NCBI RefSeq assembly: GCF_017377575.1
Contig: NZ_JAFREM010000006.1
Coordinates: 1 to 64,000 of the forward strand
DNA length: 64,000 nucleotides
Reading direction: 5' to 3'
From: Candidatus Enterococcus moelleringii
Lineage (GTDB): Bacteria; Bacillota; Bacilli; Lactobacillales; Enterococcaceae
Part shown: positions 34,838 through 43,572 of the stretch, piece after piece
Numbering within the stretch: the first letter of the stretch is position 1
Layout: each line of letters begins with the position of its first letter
Notes under the pieces: generated by a model
What the model was told of the DNA's origin: nothing
Database searches by the model: none
Seen by the model: the letters and a program-made list of their open reading frames with translations, nothing else
Translations under genes and position numbers: made by a program

Positions 34838-36224
34838 AGTTAGAAATATGAATCGCTCGGTGATCCGCAGCTAAGGTTGCTTCGCGGAATGCTTCACTTA
34901 GAGTTGGATGTGGGTGAATGGTTGCGATCACTTCTTCAGCTGTTCCGCCGTGTTGTAATACACAGGCGGCTTCGGTGATTAAATCAGTCGCTCGTTCACA
35001 CAATAAGTGAACCCCGATTAGTTTATCTGTTTCTTCTTCTACAAGTACTTTCGCAAAACCATAAGTCTTATCCATTGCTAAAGCTTTGCCACTGGCTTTT
35101 AATGGGAATTTACCTGTCCGATAGTTAATGCCTTTTTTTGTCGCTTGTTGTTCAGTTAATCCGACACCAGCAAACTCTGGATCTAAATAGACACAACCTG
35201 GTGTTACTTGTCCATCAAAGCTTTCGTGACTATCCAACGCATTTTCTGCGGCTATTTCTCCTTGAGCTGAAGCATAGTGAGCCAACATGTTTTGACCAGT
35301 GCAATCACCAATAGCATACACATTGGGCACGTTGGTTTGTAAATGATCATTTACTAGAATACGTTGTCTTTCAGTTTGAATACTAGTATTTTCTAATCCC
35401 AAGCCTTCGATATAGCTTCTGCGGCCCACAGCTACCAGAAGTTTTTCGCCACAAAGCGTATCTTCACCTAATGAAAGCTCGACATTGGTTTCGTTGCCCG
35501 TCACTGCTTCTACCCGTTGACCTAGTAAAAAGTTGATGCCTGCTTTAGCTAGTTTTTTTCGCAACAAACCGGCTAGTTCTTGATCCATCGCTGGCAAGAT
35601 TTCAGGCTGCTCCTCGACAATTGTCACTTCAACACCGAAAGAATTAAAAATCGATGCAAACTCGATCCCAATGACTCCACCACCAATGATAATCATTGAT
35701 TCAGGCAATTCTTCTAGCGCAAGGGCTTTACTGGAGTCCAGCCAACCATTGTAGGTATCTAATCCTTGAATCGAAGGAATAAACGGCTTAGAACCAGTTG
35801 CTAAAATAATTTGGTCCGGTTGCAAATCGACCTTTTCACCATCTGGTGCGTTTACTTCAATGGTTTGATCGTCAATAAAACTCGCACTCCCTTGAAGAAT
35901 TTCAATTTGATTGCTTTTCATCAACCCAGTGACACCCTTGACTAACTGCTTAACCACTCGATCTTTACGTTTCATTACCGTGGTCCAGTCAAAACCTTGA
36001 AGCTCAGTTTGAATGCCGAATTTCTGCGCTTGTTTAACTTGTTCAAGGGCTTCTGCAGACTGCAGCAACGCTTTAGTAGGGATACAGCCGACATTCAAAC
36101 AGGTCCCGCCAAGAGAATTTTTTTCAATTAAAGTGACTTTAGCCCCCAACTGAGCGGCGCGGATCGCAGCGACATAGCCGCCTGGTCCACCACCAATGAT
36201 TGCAATTGTTTTATTCACCTGCAT
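34836..36224 (-). CDS. Dihydrolipoyl dehydrogenase (E3)
   Basis: A flavoprotein of about 462 aa that reoxidises dihydrolipoyl groups with NAD+. GGTCLNVGCIPTK holds the redox disulfide, IGGGPGGYVAA binds FAD, IIGGGVIGIEFASIF binds NAD, and HPHPTLSEAFREA contains the catalytic His-Glu. No N-terminal lipoyl domain is fused. ATG 36224 lies right against the GGGGG ribosome site; a GTG six bases downstream (36218) has better spacing and may be the real start. It overlaps the E2 catalytic gene and is the last gene of the unit. Confidence 0.94.
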   Translation of the reverse strand: MQVNKTIAIIGGGPGGYVAAIRAAQLGAKVTLIEKNSLGGTCLNVGCIPTKALLQSAEALEQVKQAQKFGIQTELQGFDWTTVMKRKDRVVKQLVKGVTGLMKSNQIEILQGSASFIDDQTIEVNAPDGEKVDLQPDQIILATGSKPFIPSIQGLDTYNGWLDSSKALALEELPESMIIIGGGVIGIEFASIFNSFGVEVTIVEEQPEILPAMDQELAGLLRKKLAKAGINFLLGQRVEAVTGNETNVELSLGEDTLCGEKLLVAVGRRSYIEGLGLENTSIQTERQRILVNDHLQTNVPNVYAIGDCTGQNMLAHYASAQGEIAAENALDSHESFDGQVTPGCVYLDPEFAGVGLTEQQATKKGINYRTGKFPLKASGKALAMDKTYGFAKVLVEEETDKLIGVHLLCERATDLITEAACVLQHGGTAEEVIATIHPHPTLSEAFREATLAADHRAIHISN

Positions 36225-36903
36225 CCCCCTTTACTGACAATAGCTCATTCGGCTGCTCCAAAATTTCCGCTAAGCGGGTTAAGAATCTGGCTCCGCTTGC
36301 TCCATCAGCTACGCGATGATCTAAAGTCAGGACTGGTTCCAAAACAGAAGCTGCAATCAATTGATCGTCTTCATCAACGTATGGCTTTTTAGAAATTTTC
36401 CCAATAGCTAGGATTCCTAGCTCTGGTGTATTTACAATAGAAGAAAAAGTTTCGATATTAAACATCCCCAGGTTGCTGATAGTGAAGGTGCCGCCAGATA
36501 TATCCTCCATCGAGAACTTTCCAGTCAGACTTTGTTCTTTGATCCGATTTAAATCGACTTGAATCTCTTCAAGCGATTTCGTGTCTACATTGACGATAAC
36601 CGGAACTAACAAGCCACGCTTGGTATCACTGGCAATTCCGATATTTACCTCATCGACAGTCTCCACCAGACCGTCAACAAATCGTTGATTAATTTCTGGA
36701 TATTCAATCAATGCCAGAGCCGCTGCCTTAGCAATGATTGCCGTAAAAGAAACCTTAACAGGCAAAGTTTTGCGATAAGCGATCAACTTATCACAGCGAA
36801 CCGTAGTGCTCAGTTGAAACTGAGGCACATCGGTCCAGCTGCGGATCATTTGTTTAGCCATGGCTTTTTTTATACCAGTAAGCTTTTTCCCTTCACTACT
36901 CAT
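36211..36903 (-). CDS. E2 catalytic protein (acyltransferase) without lipoyl or E3-binding domain
   Basis: A protein of about 230 aa consisting only of the CAT-fold acyltransferase domain of 2-oxoacid dehydrogenase complexes. It begins LTGIKKAMAKQMIRSWTDVPQF and contains the active-site HRVADG near its end and the GTFTISNLGMF segment. The peripheral-subunit-binding domain and lipoyl domain are absent; lipoylation is provided by the separate upstream gene, whose stop it overlaps by eight bases (ATGAGTAG). The two frames differ by one, so a recent split by frameshift is conceivable, but even a fused product would lack the E3-binding domain. The substrate acyl group is unknown. Confidence 0.9.
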   Translation of the reverse strand: MSSEGKKLTGIKKAMAKQMIRSWTDVPQFQLSTTVRCDKLIAYRKTLPVKVSFTAIIAKAAALALIEYPEINQRFVDGLVETVDEVNIGIASDTKRGLLVPVIVNVDTKSLEEIQVDLNRIKEQSLTGKFSMEDISGGTFTISNLGMFNIETFSSIVNTPELGILAIGKISKKPYVDEDDQLIAASVLEPVLTLDHRVADGASGARFLTRLAEILEQPNELLSVKGDAGE

Positions 36904-37138
36904 CGACTTCAATCCAAGCGATGGTTTCACCAATATCAACTGTCGCATCTTCTTCTTCGACAATTTCTACTAAGGTACCATCTAGAGCGGATTCCACATC
37001 AGTAGTGGCTTTATCCGTTTCAATCTCCAACAAAACTTCACCTTTTTTTACAGGATCACCGGCTTTTTTATACCAAGTGATAATGGTTCCTTCATCCATG
37101 TCTAATCCGATTTTTGGCATAATGACTTCTTTTTTCAT
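36896..37138 (-). CDS. Free-standing lipoyl carrier protein (E2 lipoyl domain)
   Basis: A protein of 80 aa that is exactly one lipoyl domain. It starts IMPKIGLDMDEGTI and carries the lipoylation motif EIETDKATTDVES with the modifiable lysine near residue 43. The ATG at 37138 has AGGAGAG upstream, so it is translated on its own, 16 bases after the E1 beta gene. It functions as the swinging arm delivering the acyl group from E1 to the catalytic protein, analogous to GcvH in being a detached carrier. Confidence 0.9.
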   Translation of the reverse strand: MKKEVIMPKIGLDMDEGTIITWYKKAGDPVKKGEVLLEIETDKATTDVESALDGTLVEIVEEEDATVDIGETIAWIEVDE

Positions 37139-37154
37139 CTACAGGTCTCTCCTT

Positions 37155-38126
37155 CTATTTCAAAGTGGCTTTTACAGCAGCTATTACTTGTTCTTCATCC
37201 GGCACATAGGCTTTTTCCAGATTACGGGCAAATGGCACCGGTACGTCTGGTGCTGTCACTCGTAGAACCGGCTGCTTCAAATGCTCGAAAGCAAACTCTT
37301 GAATCTGAGTCGCGATCTCGCCGCCAAAGCCAGATTTTTTCACTGCTTCGTGCACAATGATGGCATGCCCAGTCTTCTCAACTGATTTTAAAATAGGATC
37401 CATGTCTAGCGGCTCAATGCTTTTCACATCGACAACTTCAGCGCTAATCCCTTCATCTTTCAGCTTCTTGGCTGCTTTCAAGGCTACGTTAACCATTGCT
37501 GAATAGGCAATAATCGTAATATCATCACCGACTTCTTTGACTTCACTTTCGTAACTTACTTCATAAGGTTCTTCTGGCACTTCGCATTTCAGTTTGTATA
37601 AGGCCTTGTGCTCTACAAAGACCACGGGATTGTTGTCACGAATTGCTCGCAGCAATAACCCTTTGGCATCGTAAGCATTCGAAGGCATAACTACTCGAAT
37701 CCCTGGTACATGAGACAAGATATTCTCTAAGGATTGCGAATGCTGAGCCCCATTCCCTAGTCCTGCTCCGCACTGAGTACGAATCACTAAAGGAATACTT
37801 ACTCGACCACCATACATGTAACGCATCTTGGCAGCTTGATTTAGAATCTGGTCAAAACAAACACCAATAAAATCCATGTAAGATAGTTCAACAATCGGAC
37901 GACGGCCAATCATTGCTGAACCTATTCCAGCACCAACTATAGCAACTTCAGAAATCGGAGTATCCCTCACCCGTTCAGCCCCAAAATTATCCAGTAAATC
38001 ATAGCTACAGCGTAATTGTCCGCCATAAACTGCAATATCCTCACCAATTGTAAAAACATTTTCATCACTGTTAAAAGCAATGTGCAGCGCTTCGTTGACT
38101 GCCTGACGCATTGAAAGTTTCCGCAT
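37155..38126 (-). CDS. TPP-dependent dehydrogenase E1 beta subunit (acetoin/pyruvate dehydrogenase type)
   Basis: A transketolase-like E1 beta subunit of 323 aa. Motifs: NVFTIGEDIAVYGGQ, MRYMYGGRVSIPLVIRTQCGAG, HSQSLENILSHVPGIRVVMPS and, in the C-terminal domain, DVKSIEPLDMD. ATG 38126 is preceded by GGAAGGAGAT; the longer frame to 38198 lies in the E1 alpha gene. Similarity is highest by eye to AcoB-type subunits, but acetoin versus 2-oxoacid specificity cannot be decided. Confidence 0.92.
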   Translation of the reverse strand: MRKLSMRQAVNEALHIAFNSDENVFTIGEDIAVYGGQLRCSYDLLDNFGAERVRDTPISEVAIVGAGIGSAMIGRRPIVELSYMDFIGVCFDQILNQAAKMRYMYGGRVSIPLVIRTQCGAGLGNGAQHSQSLENILSHVPGIRVVMPSNAYDAKGLLLRAIRDNNPVVFVEHKALYKLKCEVPEEPYEVSYESEVKEVGDDITIIAYSAMVNVALKAAKKLKDEGISAEVVDVKSIEPLDMDPILKSVEKTGHAIIVHEAVKKSGFGGEIATQIQEFAFEHLKQPVLRVTAPDVPVPFARNLEKAYVPDEEQVIAAVKATLK

Positions 38127-38139
38127 ACAAATCTCCTTC

Positions 38140-39147
38140 CTATCCCTTGGAAAATACTTTCCATTCAATTTCTTCAAAGGTTGGATCATATAAATCATTC
38201 ATAATATCTTCAACCGCCGGCTCAGGATCTTGCTTAGCCAGTTCAGAGGCAGCCAACACTGTTTTTTCTTCTTCTTTTTCGATTGCCTTTAGTTCATCCT
38301 CAGTTACTTCATAGTCATTCATCAGCAACTGTTCACAGCGTAAAACCGGATCTTTTTCTTTCCATTTCTCAACGTCCTCTCTGCTGCGATAGTTTTCATT
38401 ATCCCCGAAGTAATGCCCTGACATTCTGTAAGTATCCATTTCTAGTAAAACCGGACCTTTGCCAGCTAAAACTTCTTCTTTGACTTCAGCAAAGGTTTGA
38501 TAAACTTTTACTAGATCATTGCCATCAACGGTTATCCCTTTGATGCCATAAGCTTTGGCTCGATCTGAAATTCGTTCGATGTTCATCGATTTTTCGGTAG
38601 AAGTGGAGATACCAAATTTATTGTTTTCACAAATGAAAACCACAGGCAGATTCCATATTGAGGCCATGTTTAGTGCCTCGTGGAAAGAACCTTCGTTTGA
38701 GGCACCATCGCCAAAGAATGAAACGGTTAGATTCGGTTCATGAGCAACCTGTTGTCCCAGACCTGCTCCCATTGCCATCGGAATCCCGCCACCAACAATT
38801 CCGTTAGCACCAAGATTTCCTGTAGCCATATCAGCAATATGCATTGATCCGCCTTTTCCTTTACAATAGCCGGTTTCCCGTCCCATCAATTCAGCAAACA
38901 TGCGGCGTAAATCGGCACCTTTAGCGATACAGTGGCCGTGCCCACGGTGAGTCGAGGTGATGTAATCCTTGTTGGTTAAATGGGCACAAACGCCTACGGC
39001 TATGGCTTCCTCGCCGTTATACGTGTGCACCGCAGCTCGCGTAATATTAGCTTTGGCAAGCTCGATAGCTTCATTTTCGAAAGCGCGAATTCGCACCATT
39101 ACTCGATAAAGCTCTAATAGTGTTTCTTTTGAAAGAGTGTTTTCCAA
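38140..39147 (-). CDS. TPP-dependent dehydrogenase E1 alpha subunit (AcoA type)
   Basis: A protein of 335 aa. The thiamine-diphosphate motif FFGDGASNEGSFHEALN begins near residue 148. Upstream THRGHGHCIAKGADLRRMFAE and GYCKGKGGSMH are typical of AcoA/PdhA. It starts at TTG 39147 behind GGGGGAA. It follows the RuBisCO-like gene by 42 bases and heads the E1a-E1b-lipoyl-E2-E3 run. With the RuBisCO-like neighbour, I infer that it cleaves a 2-oxo or vicinal-diketone product of that enzyme. Confidence 0.92.
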   Translation of the reverse strand: MENTLSKETLLELYRVMVRIRAFENEAIELAKANITRAAVHTYNGEEAIAVGVCAHLTNKDYITSTHRGHGHCIAKGADLRRMFAELMGRETGYCKGKGGSMHIADMATGNLGANGIVGGGIPMAMGAGLGQQVAHEPNLTVSFFGDGASNEGSFHEALNMASIWNLPVVFICENNKFGISTSTEKSMNIERISDRAKAYGIKGITVDGNDLVKVYQTFAEVKEEVLAGKGPVLLEMDTYRMSGHYFGDNENYRSREDVEKWKEKDPVLRCEQLLMNDYEVTEDELKAIEKEEEKTVLAASELAKQDPEPAVEDIMNDLYDPTFEEIEWKVFSKG

Positions 39148-39189
39148 TGAAATTCCCCCTATAGTTTGATACAGAAAATATGTGTTCGA

Positions 39190-40422
39190 CTATGACCAGA
39201 ATTTTAAAGCATGGTCTAATTCTTCGTGGTTTTTAGCTGCTTCTACTACTGGAACCTCAGCCATAACTGATTCGATAGCTTGTAACAGAGCTTTAGCTCC
39301 TGAAACTGCTCCATCTGGGTGACCATAGATACCGCCACCAGCCATTAGAATCGTTTCATTGCCCAGCAGATTCATCAAATATTCAATACTTCCTGGATGA
39401 ACACCGCCAGCTACCGTTGTGAAGGCTGGTTCAATAGATTTCATTGGAGTCGATAAGGCACTATGCGTTTCCACCAGTTCATCTGTTGTTGTGCCAAATC
39501 TTCCACTATCGGGATAAACCAGTGGCATATCCATACCCATCATACGCGGCAATTTTCCACAGCTAAGTGCTGCCGACATGCCATTGTTTTGAGAACGGTA
39601 ATAAGCGCCTGCTCCAGCACAGTGACCAAAGATCGGGATTTTGATATTTTCTTTTTTCAAGAAACGTACTAAGTCTTCAGTTGCTGCCCAGCCAAGTGCA
39701 TTGTAATTCACCATAATCGAGTTAGCACCGGCATCAATCGCGGCTTTAGCCCGATCCACCACATTTAAGCCAGTAATATTTACTGCGTATAGAGTAGATT
39801 GGTCTTTGCCGACTTCTTTCAAATGAGCCATCACTGTTTTCACGCGATCGATCATTGGTGAATAAGCAGGATCACTTAATAATTCGTCATCCTTAATGAC
39901 ATCTGCTCCACCTAGTGCTGCTTTAGCTGCACCGGCTGCACTGGCTTCTGGTGGAACACCAATACATGGCTTCAAAATAGCTCCAACTAGTGGACGATCC
40001 TGTACACCTAACAACTCGCGAATACCGCTAACTCCCATTAAAGGTCCAGTAAATTGTTCCAGCATCGCATCAGGAAACTCAATATCCACCAGGCGAATAC
40101 CATCTTGGGCTAAGACATTTCCAGCAACTGTACTGATTACCATGGCCATATAGGCTGGGAAGTTGGCTGTTGGATAAGCTACTCGGGCAACACAAGAAAT
40201 GCCATCAGACATCGGGTAGACACCCACTACTTTCGCACCATATTTTTCAATGACCTCGGGAGTTTCCCCTTCTACATGAGTCCAGGTTCCAGCACTTTGA
40301 TCGGCAGCAACCAGTTTGACCCAGTCGTAAAGATCCGGTTCTTTTTCTGACTTCATATAATAAGTTGCTACTACAAAATCATTGCCTAAACCTTCTGCCA
40401 TTTTCAACGTTTCAAATTTCAT
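39190..40422 (-). CDS. RuBisCO-like protein (form IV type)
   Basis: A protein of 410 aa with the RuBisCO large-subunit fold. ILKPCIG holds the catalytic-lysine equivalent (K151). GGADVIKDDE (K177, D179, E180) keeps the carbamylatable lysine and magnesium ligands. FGHCAGAGAYYRS replaces the HxHRAMHA loop, and GGGIYGHPDGAVSGA is the phosphate-binding loop. The loop-6 GKLEG lysine is replaced (DSGRFG), so CO2 fixation is unlikely. Characterised relatives are the methionine-salvage enolase MtnW and the isoapionate-phosphate decarboxylase/transcarboxylase enzymes. No mtn genes are nearby. ATG 40422 is preferred to a TTG at 40443. It sits between the regulator and the dehydrogenase complex, pointing to catabolism of a PTS-derived phosphate ester. 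Confidence 0.92.
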   Translation of the reverse strand: MKFETLKMAEGLGNDFVVATYYMKSEKEPDLYDWVKLVAADQSAGTWTHVEGETPEVIEKYGAKVVGVYPMSDGISCVARVAYPTANFPAYMAMVISTVAGNVLAQDGIRLVDIEFPDAMLEQFTGPLMGVSGIRELLGVQDRPLVGAILKPCIGVPPEASAAGAAKAALGGADVIKDDELLSDPAYSPMIDRVKTVMAHLKEVGKDQSTLYAVNITGLNVVDRAKAAIDAGANSIMVNYNALGWAATEDLVRFLKKENIKIPIFGHCAGAGAYYRSQNNGMSAALSCGKLPRMMGMDMPLVYPDSGRFGTTTDELVETHSALSTPMKSIEPAFTTVAGGVHPGSIEYLMNLLGNETILMAGGGIYGHPDGAVSGAKALLQAIESVMAEVPVVEAAKNHEELDHALKFWS

Positions 40423-40497
40423 GCTTTTTTCATCTCTTTTCAAATTTTTAGTTGATTCAGATTTATGCTCAACTTTCTTTGTTTCGATTGAAAAACT

Positions 40498-41274
40498 TTA
40501 TTCGTAAAATGGATCTAAGTATTTTTGAATTTGCCTCTTGTCTTGCATTTCCACCAGCTTATCCACAGCACGTTCATCAGAAATGACCGAGTAAACTTGA
40601 CTAAAAATTTGGCTCGTATCTTCGGTGAAGGCCAACAGTAACACAGCCTTAGCTGTTAACTGTTCTCCCCAAGGAATCGGCTGGTTTGGCAGCAATACTG
40701 CAATTTGCGGCTTGATCACTTCTGAAAAATACCCGTGAGGAATCGCCACACCGGTTCCTAAACAAGTTGGGACCATCTTTTCTCTCTCGATAACGGTCTG
40801 GAGGAAGCTTGGTTTTACATAGTTGTGCGCTACTAATTTGTCAGCCAAGAAAGCAATTGCTTCATCTCTTGTTTGAACCTCCTGGTTAATAAATATTAAG
40901 GATGGATCAGTGATAGTAGCATTCCCGGTTTGCATAAACAGCTGCCTTTTTTCTATCTGAACTAAAAATCGTTCCAAAGCTTCTGGCTGCTGCACATCCT
41001 GCATCAGAAACAATGGGATATCTCCCGTTTCCACCTTTAGGGAACCAGCTATTCCTAAAATGTGATAATTCCTTTTTACCTCAGCCAGCTGCTCGCTAAT
41101 CGATTGCTGATTCAGCAAGCTCAGTAACAGGAATTCAGCGCTTGGGTACGCCGCGAGAATCAGTTCTTTAAGATAGTCGTACAAATATTTGGCACAGCCC
41201 TCCCCCGTTAAACAAAAACAGACGAAAGCCAGCTTTTTTGTGACTAGGATCAGGACTGCTTTTGATGACAGCAT
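40498..41274 (-). CDS. C-terminal part of the LevR-like regulator (EIIB- and EIIA-like domains), frameshifted
   Basis: This frame of about 258 codons continues the protein encoded at 41168-43420. Near its start is the LevR-family segment FVCFCLTGEGCAKYL, an EIIB(Gat)-like beginning. Its second half is a PTS EIIA (fructose/mannitol class) domain with GVAIPHG containing the phosphorylatable histidine. The ATG at 41274 lies inside the upstream frame without a convincing ribosome site. It is most likely not an independent gene but the tail of the activator, separated by a one-base insertion in A6. It could be translated separately if the shift is real. Confidence 0.75.
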   Translation of the reverse strand: MLSSKAVLILVTKKLAFVCFCLTGEGCAKYLYDYLKELILAAYPSAEFLLLSLLNQQSISEQLAEVKRNYHILGIAGSLKVETGDIPLFLMQDVQQPEALERFLVQIEKRQLFMQTGNATITDPSLIFINQEVQTRDEAIAFLADKLVAHNYVKPSFLQTVIEREKMVPTCLGTGVAIPHGYFSEVIKPQIAVLLPNQPIPWGEQLTAKAVLLLAFTEDTSQIFSQVYSVISDERAVDKLVEMQDKRQIQKYLDPFYE

Positions 41275-43420
41275 TTTGCTGTTGCTTGATTAATGACTCG
41301 GCCACTTCATCCAAATTCATGTCAATCAACTGCGTTTTGCGAATCGCGTCCAATACCATCAGCGTATCCACCCGGGTAACCGTGCGAACTTCAATCCCTA
41401 ATTCTTCGGCAATTTGGCTGCCAAAGGTTTCTGGCGATCCCATATCCACCAGAATAAGAACACCGCGTCCTTGGTTGTTTTTCTGTACCTGCTCCAGTAA
41501 ACGGTTGTAAATCGAGCGGGGACTTTCATCCAAGCTGATGCACAAAGAAGTTAAATGGGACTTGCCCATTAGTTCGTCAGCTACTGCCACCATTTCGGCA
41601 GCCACCCGTCCATGAGTGACCACGATTACTCCGATGGCATCGCCATAGCGAACCTTCCCGCTGTTGGTAGCTGATAGATACATAGCAATAAAACCGATCT
41701 CCTCATCAGGCAGCTCCATACCGATATATTCCTCAGCCAGCCCAGCCATCCTGCAAGCCAATTGAAACTCTTTAGGATAGTGTTTTTTCACATTGTCTAG
41801 ATTCGGATTTAAAATATGTTCACCTTTACGGATACGTTCAATGGAAGCATTAAAATGCGTCGCTAAGCAAAACAGCAAGGATTTGTCGATCTCGCCCAGT
41901 TCTTCCTTAGCGATTTTCAGCATTTCCTCTACCATTTGCAGTAGATCCTCTTCTACAATCGTTTGGATGTTATCGGTCAGCTGATTGACCTCTTTGTTGG
42001 TTTGAATATTACTGATGTAGCGGGAGATTTTTTTCTCCATCAGCTTCCAAATAATTGAGTTGATGTCCTTTTCGGAAAAATGATCAGCATGCAGCTTGGC
42101 ATATTCTGTTTCGATAATGCGATACAAGCCTTCTGAAAACTCGTAAGGATCTTTAACTTTCAATTCAGGAATCGGATTTTTTTCAGTTGGGGAAACGATC
42201 AAATCTTTCGAAGAGAAGTAGTCGATTTCTTTGGATGGTGCTTCGGTTTCTTGCAGGACTTGGTTAGAAATCACCAACATTCCTCGATCAATTGTAATCC
42301 GTGAATTATCTTCCAGTTTGTGCATACAAGCTAGGTAGCCTTTAGCACAAGCAACTTGAATTTTACTGCGCAGCTCTCCCACATTGCCGGGATAATGCAA
42401 CGACAGCAAGCGTTTCATGGCATCTGAAGTAACCAAAATCTCCCGATTAACTCTTACTGCCTCCTGCCGGAAAAAGGTCTTGATTATATCGTATTTTTCA
42501 TCAATCCCCCGTGCCGTTAACGCTGGAATACCAATGACCATCGGAATGCGACGGCGGAAAGTATCTAACAAATTGGTTTCAATATCTTCCGTGGTAGCAG
42601 CAATAATCATAACCTGCGCACTGCGGGTTTTCTGATCCCCTAAGCGTCGATAGACCCCTTTATCAATCAGTTGAAACAGCATCTCCTGACCATCCGGCGG
42701 CATGCGATGAACCTCATCTAGAAACAAGATGCCACCATTGGCCTGACTGATTAAGCCTTCCCTATCTTCATCGGCACCGGTGAAGGCTCCTTTTTGATAG
42801 CCGAAAAGCTGGGCATTCAATAGCTGCGGATTTTCCGCATAATCGGCACAGTTTAATTCCACAAAGGGCATTTCTTTGGGCTCCAGCTGTTTGCTTAGCA
42901 AAGCGAATTTGTACATTGCTTCAGCCAAAATACTTTTCCCGACACCGGTTTCCCCGACAATCAAGGTGTGCAGACCAATCGGCGGATACATGGCCGCCGC
43001 TTTCGCTTGCTCTACTTGAATACTAAGACTGCGTTGTGCACCGATAATGCCAGCAAAGGCTTCATTTTTATTCCGCGACGGCGGTTGGTCCTTTGTGTTA
43101 TTGTCAGAAATGAAAATATTGTGCTGCTCAATAAAACTGATCGTACTGTTTAACGTGATCCGATAACCGGAATCAACCAACTGTTTAGTCAGTTGATTCA
43201 TGCTAATCGTTGGCTCCGCTTCCAAAATAGCGGTAATTGCTTTTAGTAAAATCGCTTCACGACGCTCTCTGGAATTTTCGATGCCTGCTTTTTTCCTCAT
43301 AGTGGTGATGCTGCTGCGAGAAAGTTTTAAGTGTTCAGCCAGTTCTTGATCTGTATAGGGATTTTTTAGATCCTCTGAATCAATCATCTGCACCATACGG
43401 GCATATTCGGATGATTTCAT
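41168..43420 (-). CDS. LevR-family sigma-54 transcriptional activator (5' part, frameshifted)
   Basis: An open frame of 750 aa. Domains: N-terminal HTH (residues 20-50), AAA+ sigma-54 interaction domain with Walker A GETGVGKS (156-163) and GAFTGA (211-216), a PRD domain (about 440-570), and an EIIA(Man)-like domain (IGVIVVTHGRVAAEMV). The final residues after SSPDPSHKK are out of register; removing one A from the A6 run near 41233-41238 would join it to the 40498-41274 frame and restore a ~980-residue LevR-type protein. Such proteins are controlled by PTS phosphorylation and activate RpoN promoters; a -24/-12 promoter lies upstream of the adh-PTS genes. Confidence 0.88.
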   Translation of the reverse strand: MKSSEYARMVQMIDSEDLKNPYTDQELAEHLKLSRSSITTMRKKAGIENSRERREAILLKAITAILEAEPTISMNQLTKQLVDSGYRITLNSTISFIEQHNIFISDNNTKDQPPSRNKNEAFAGIIGAQRSLSIQVEQAKAAAMYPPIGLHTLIVGETGVGKSILAEAMYKFALLSKQLEPKEMPFVELNCADYAENPQLLNAQLFGYQKGAFTGADEDREGLISQANGGILFLDEVHRMPPDGQEMLFQLIDKGVYRRLGDQKTRSAQVMIIAATTEDIETNLLDTFRRRIPMVIGIPALTARGIDEKYDIIKTFFRQEAVRVNREILVTSDAMKRLLSLHYPGNVGELRSKIQVACAKGYLACMHKLEDNSRITIDRGMLVISNQVLQETEAPSKEIDYFSSKDLIVSPTEKNPIPELKVKDPYEFSEGLYRIIETEYAKLHADHFSEKDINSIIWKLMEKKISRYISNIQTNKEVNQLTDNIQTIVEEDLLQMVEEMLKIAKEELGEIDKSLLFCLATHFNASIERIRKGEHILNPNLDNVKKHYPKEFQLACRMAGLAEEYIGMELPDEEIGFIAMYLSATNSGKVRYGDAIGVIVVTHGRVAAEMVAVADELMGKSHLTSLCISLDESPRSIYNRLLEQVQKNNQGRGVLILVDMGSPETFGSQIAEELGIEVRTVTRVDTLMVLDAIRKTQLIDMNLDEVAESLIKQQQNAVIKSSPDPSHKKAGFRLFLFNGGGLCQIFVRLS

Positions 43421-43572
43421 GTTGTTTTACCTCCTCAACAGATTGAAATGATGATTATAAATGACATTCATTACCATTTATTTCATCGTACTATAAAACT
43501 GACTTGACTGAACATCCCATTTTTAACATTTACGGTACCTGGGTGATACCTGACCCTAATAACTTACAAATC

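Noticed and set aside
36896-36963. E2 broken by frameshift between lipoyl and catalytic parts
   Set aside because: Both genes have plausible starts, the overlap is a classic coupling overlap, and fusion would still lack the subunit-binding domain. Kept as a split E2, with the alternative noted.
39190-40422. Genuine CO2-fixing RuBisCO
   Set aside because: The loop-6 lysine motif and HxHRAMHA loop are replaced and no phosphoribulokinase is present; it is a RuBisCO-like protein.
41160-41280. Programmed -1 ribosomal frameshift in the activator
   Set aside because: Joining the frames needs +1 (or one A fewer). The A6 run CACAAAAAAG is not a -1 slippery site in the reading frame, and no downstream pseudoknot was seen.
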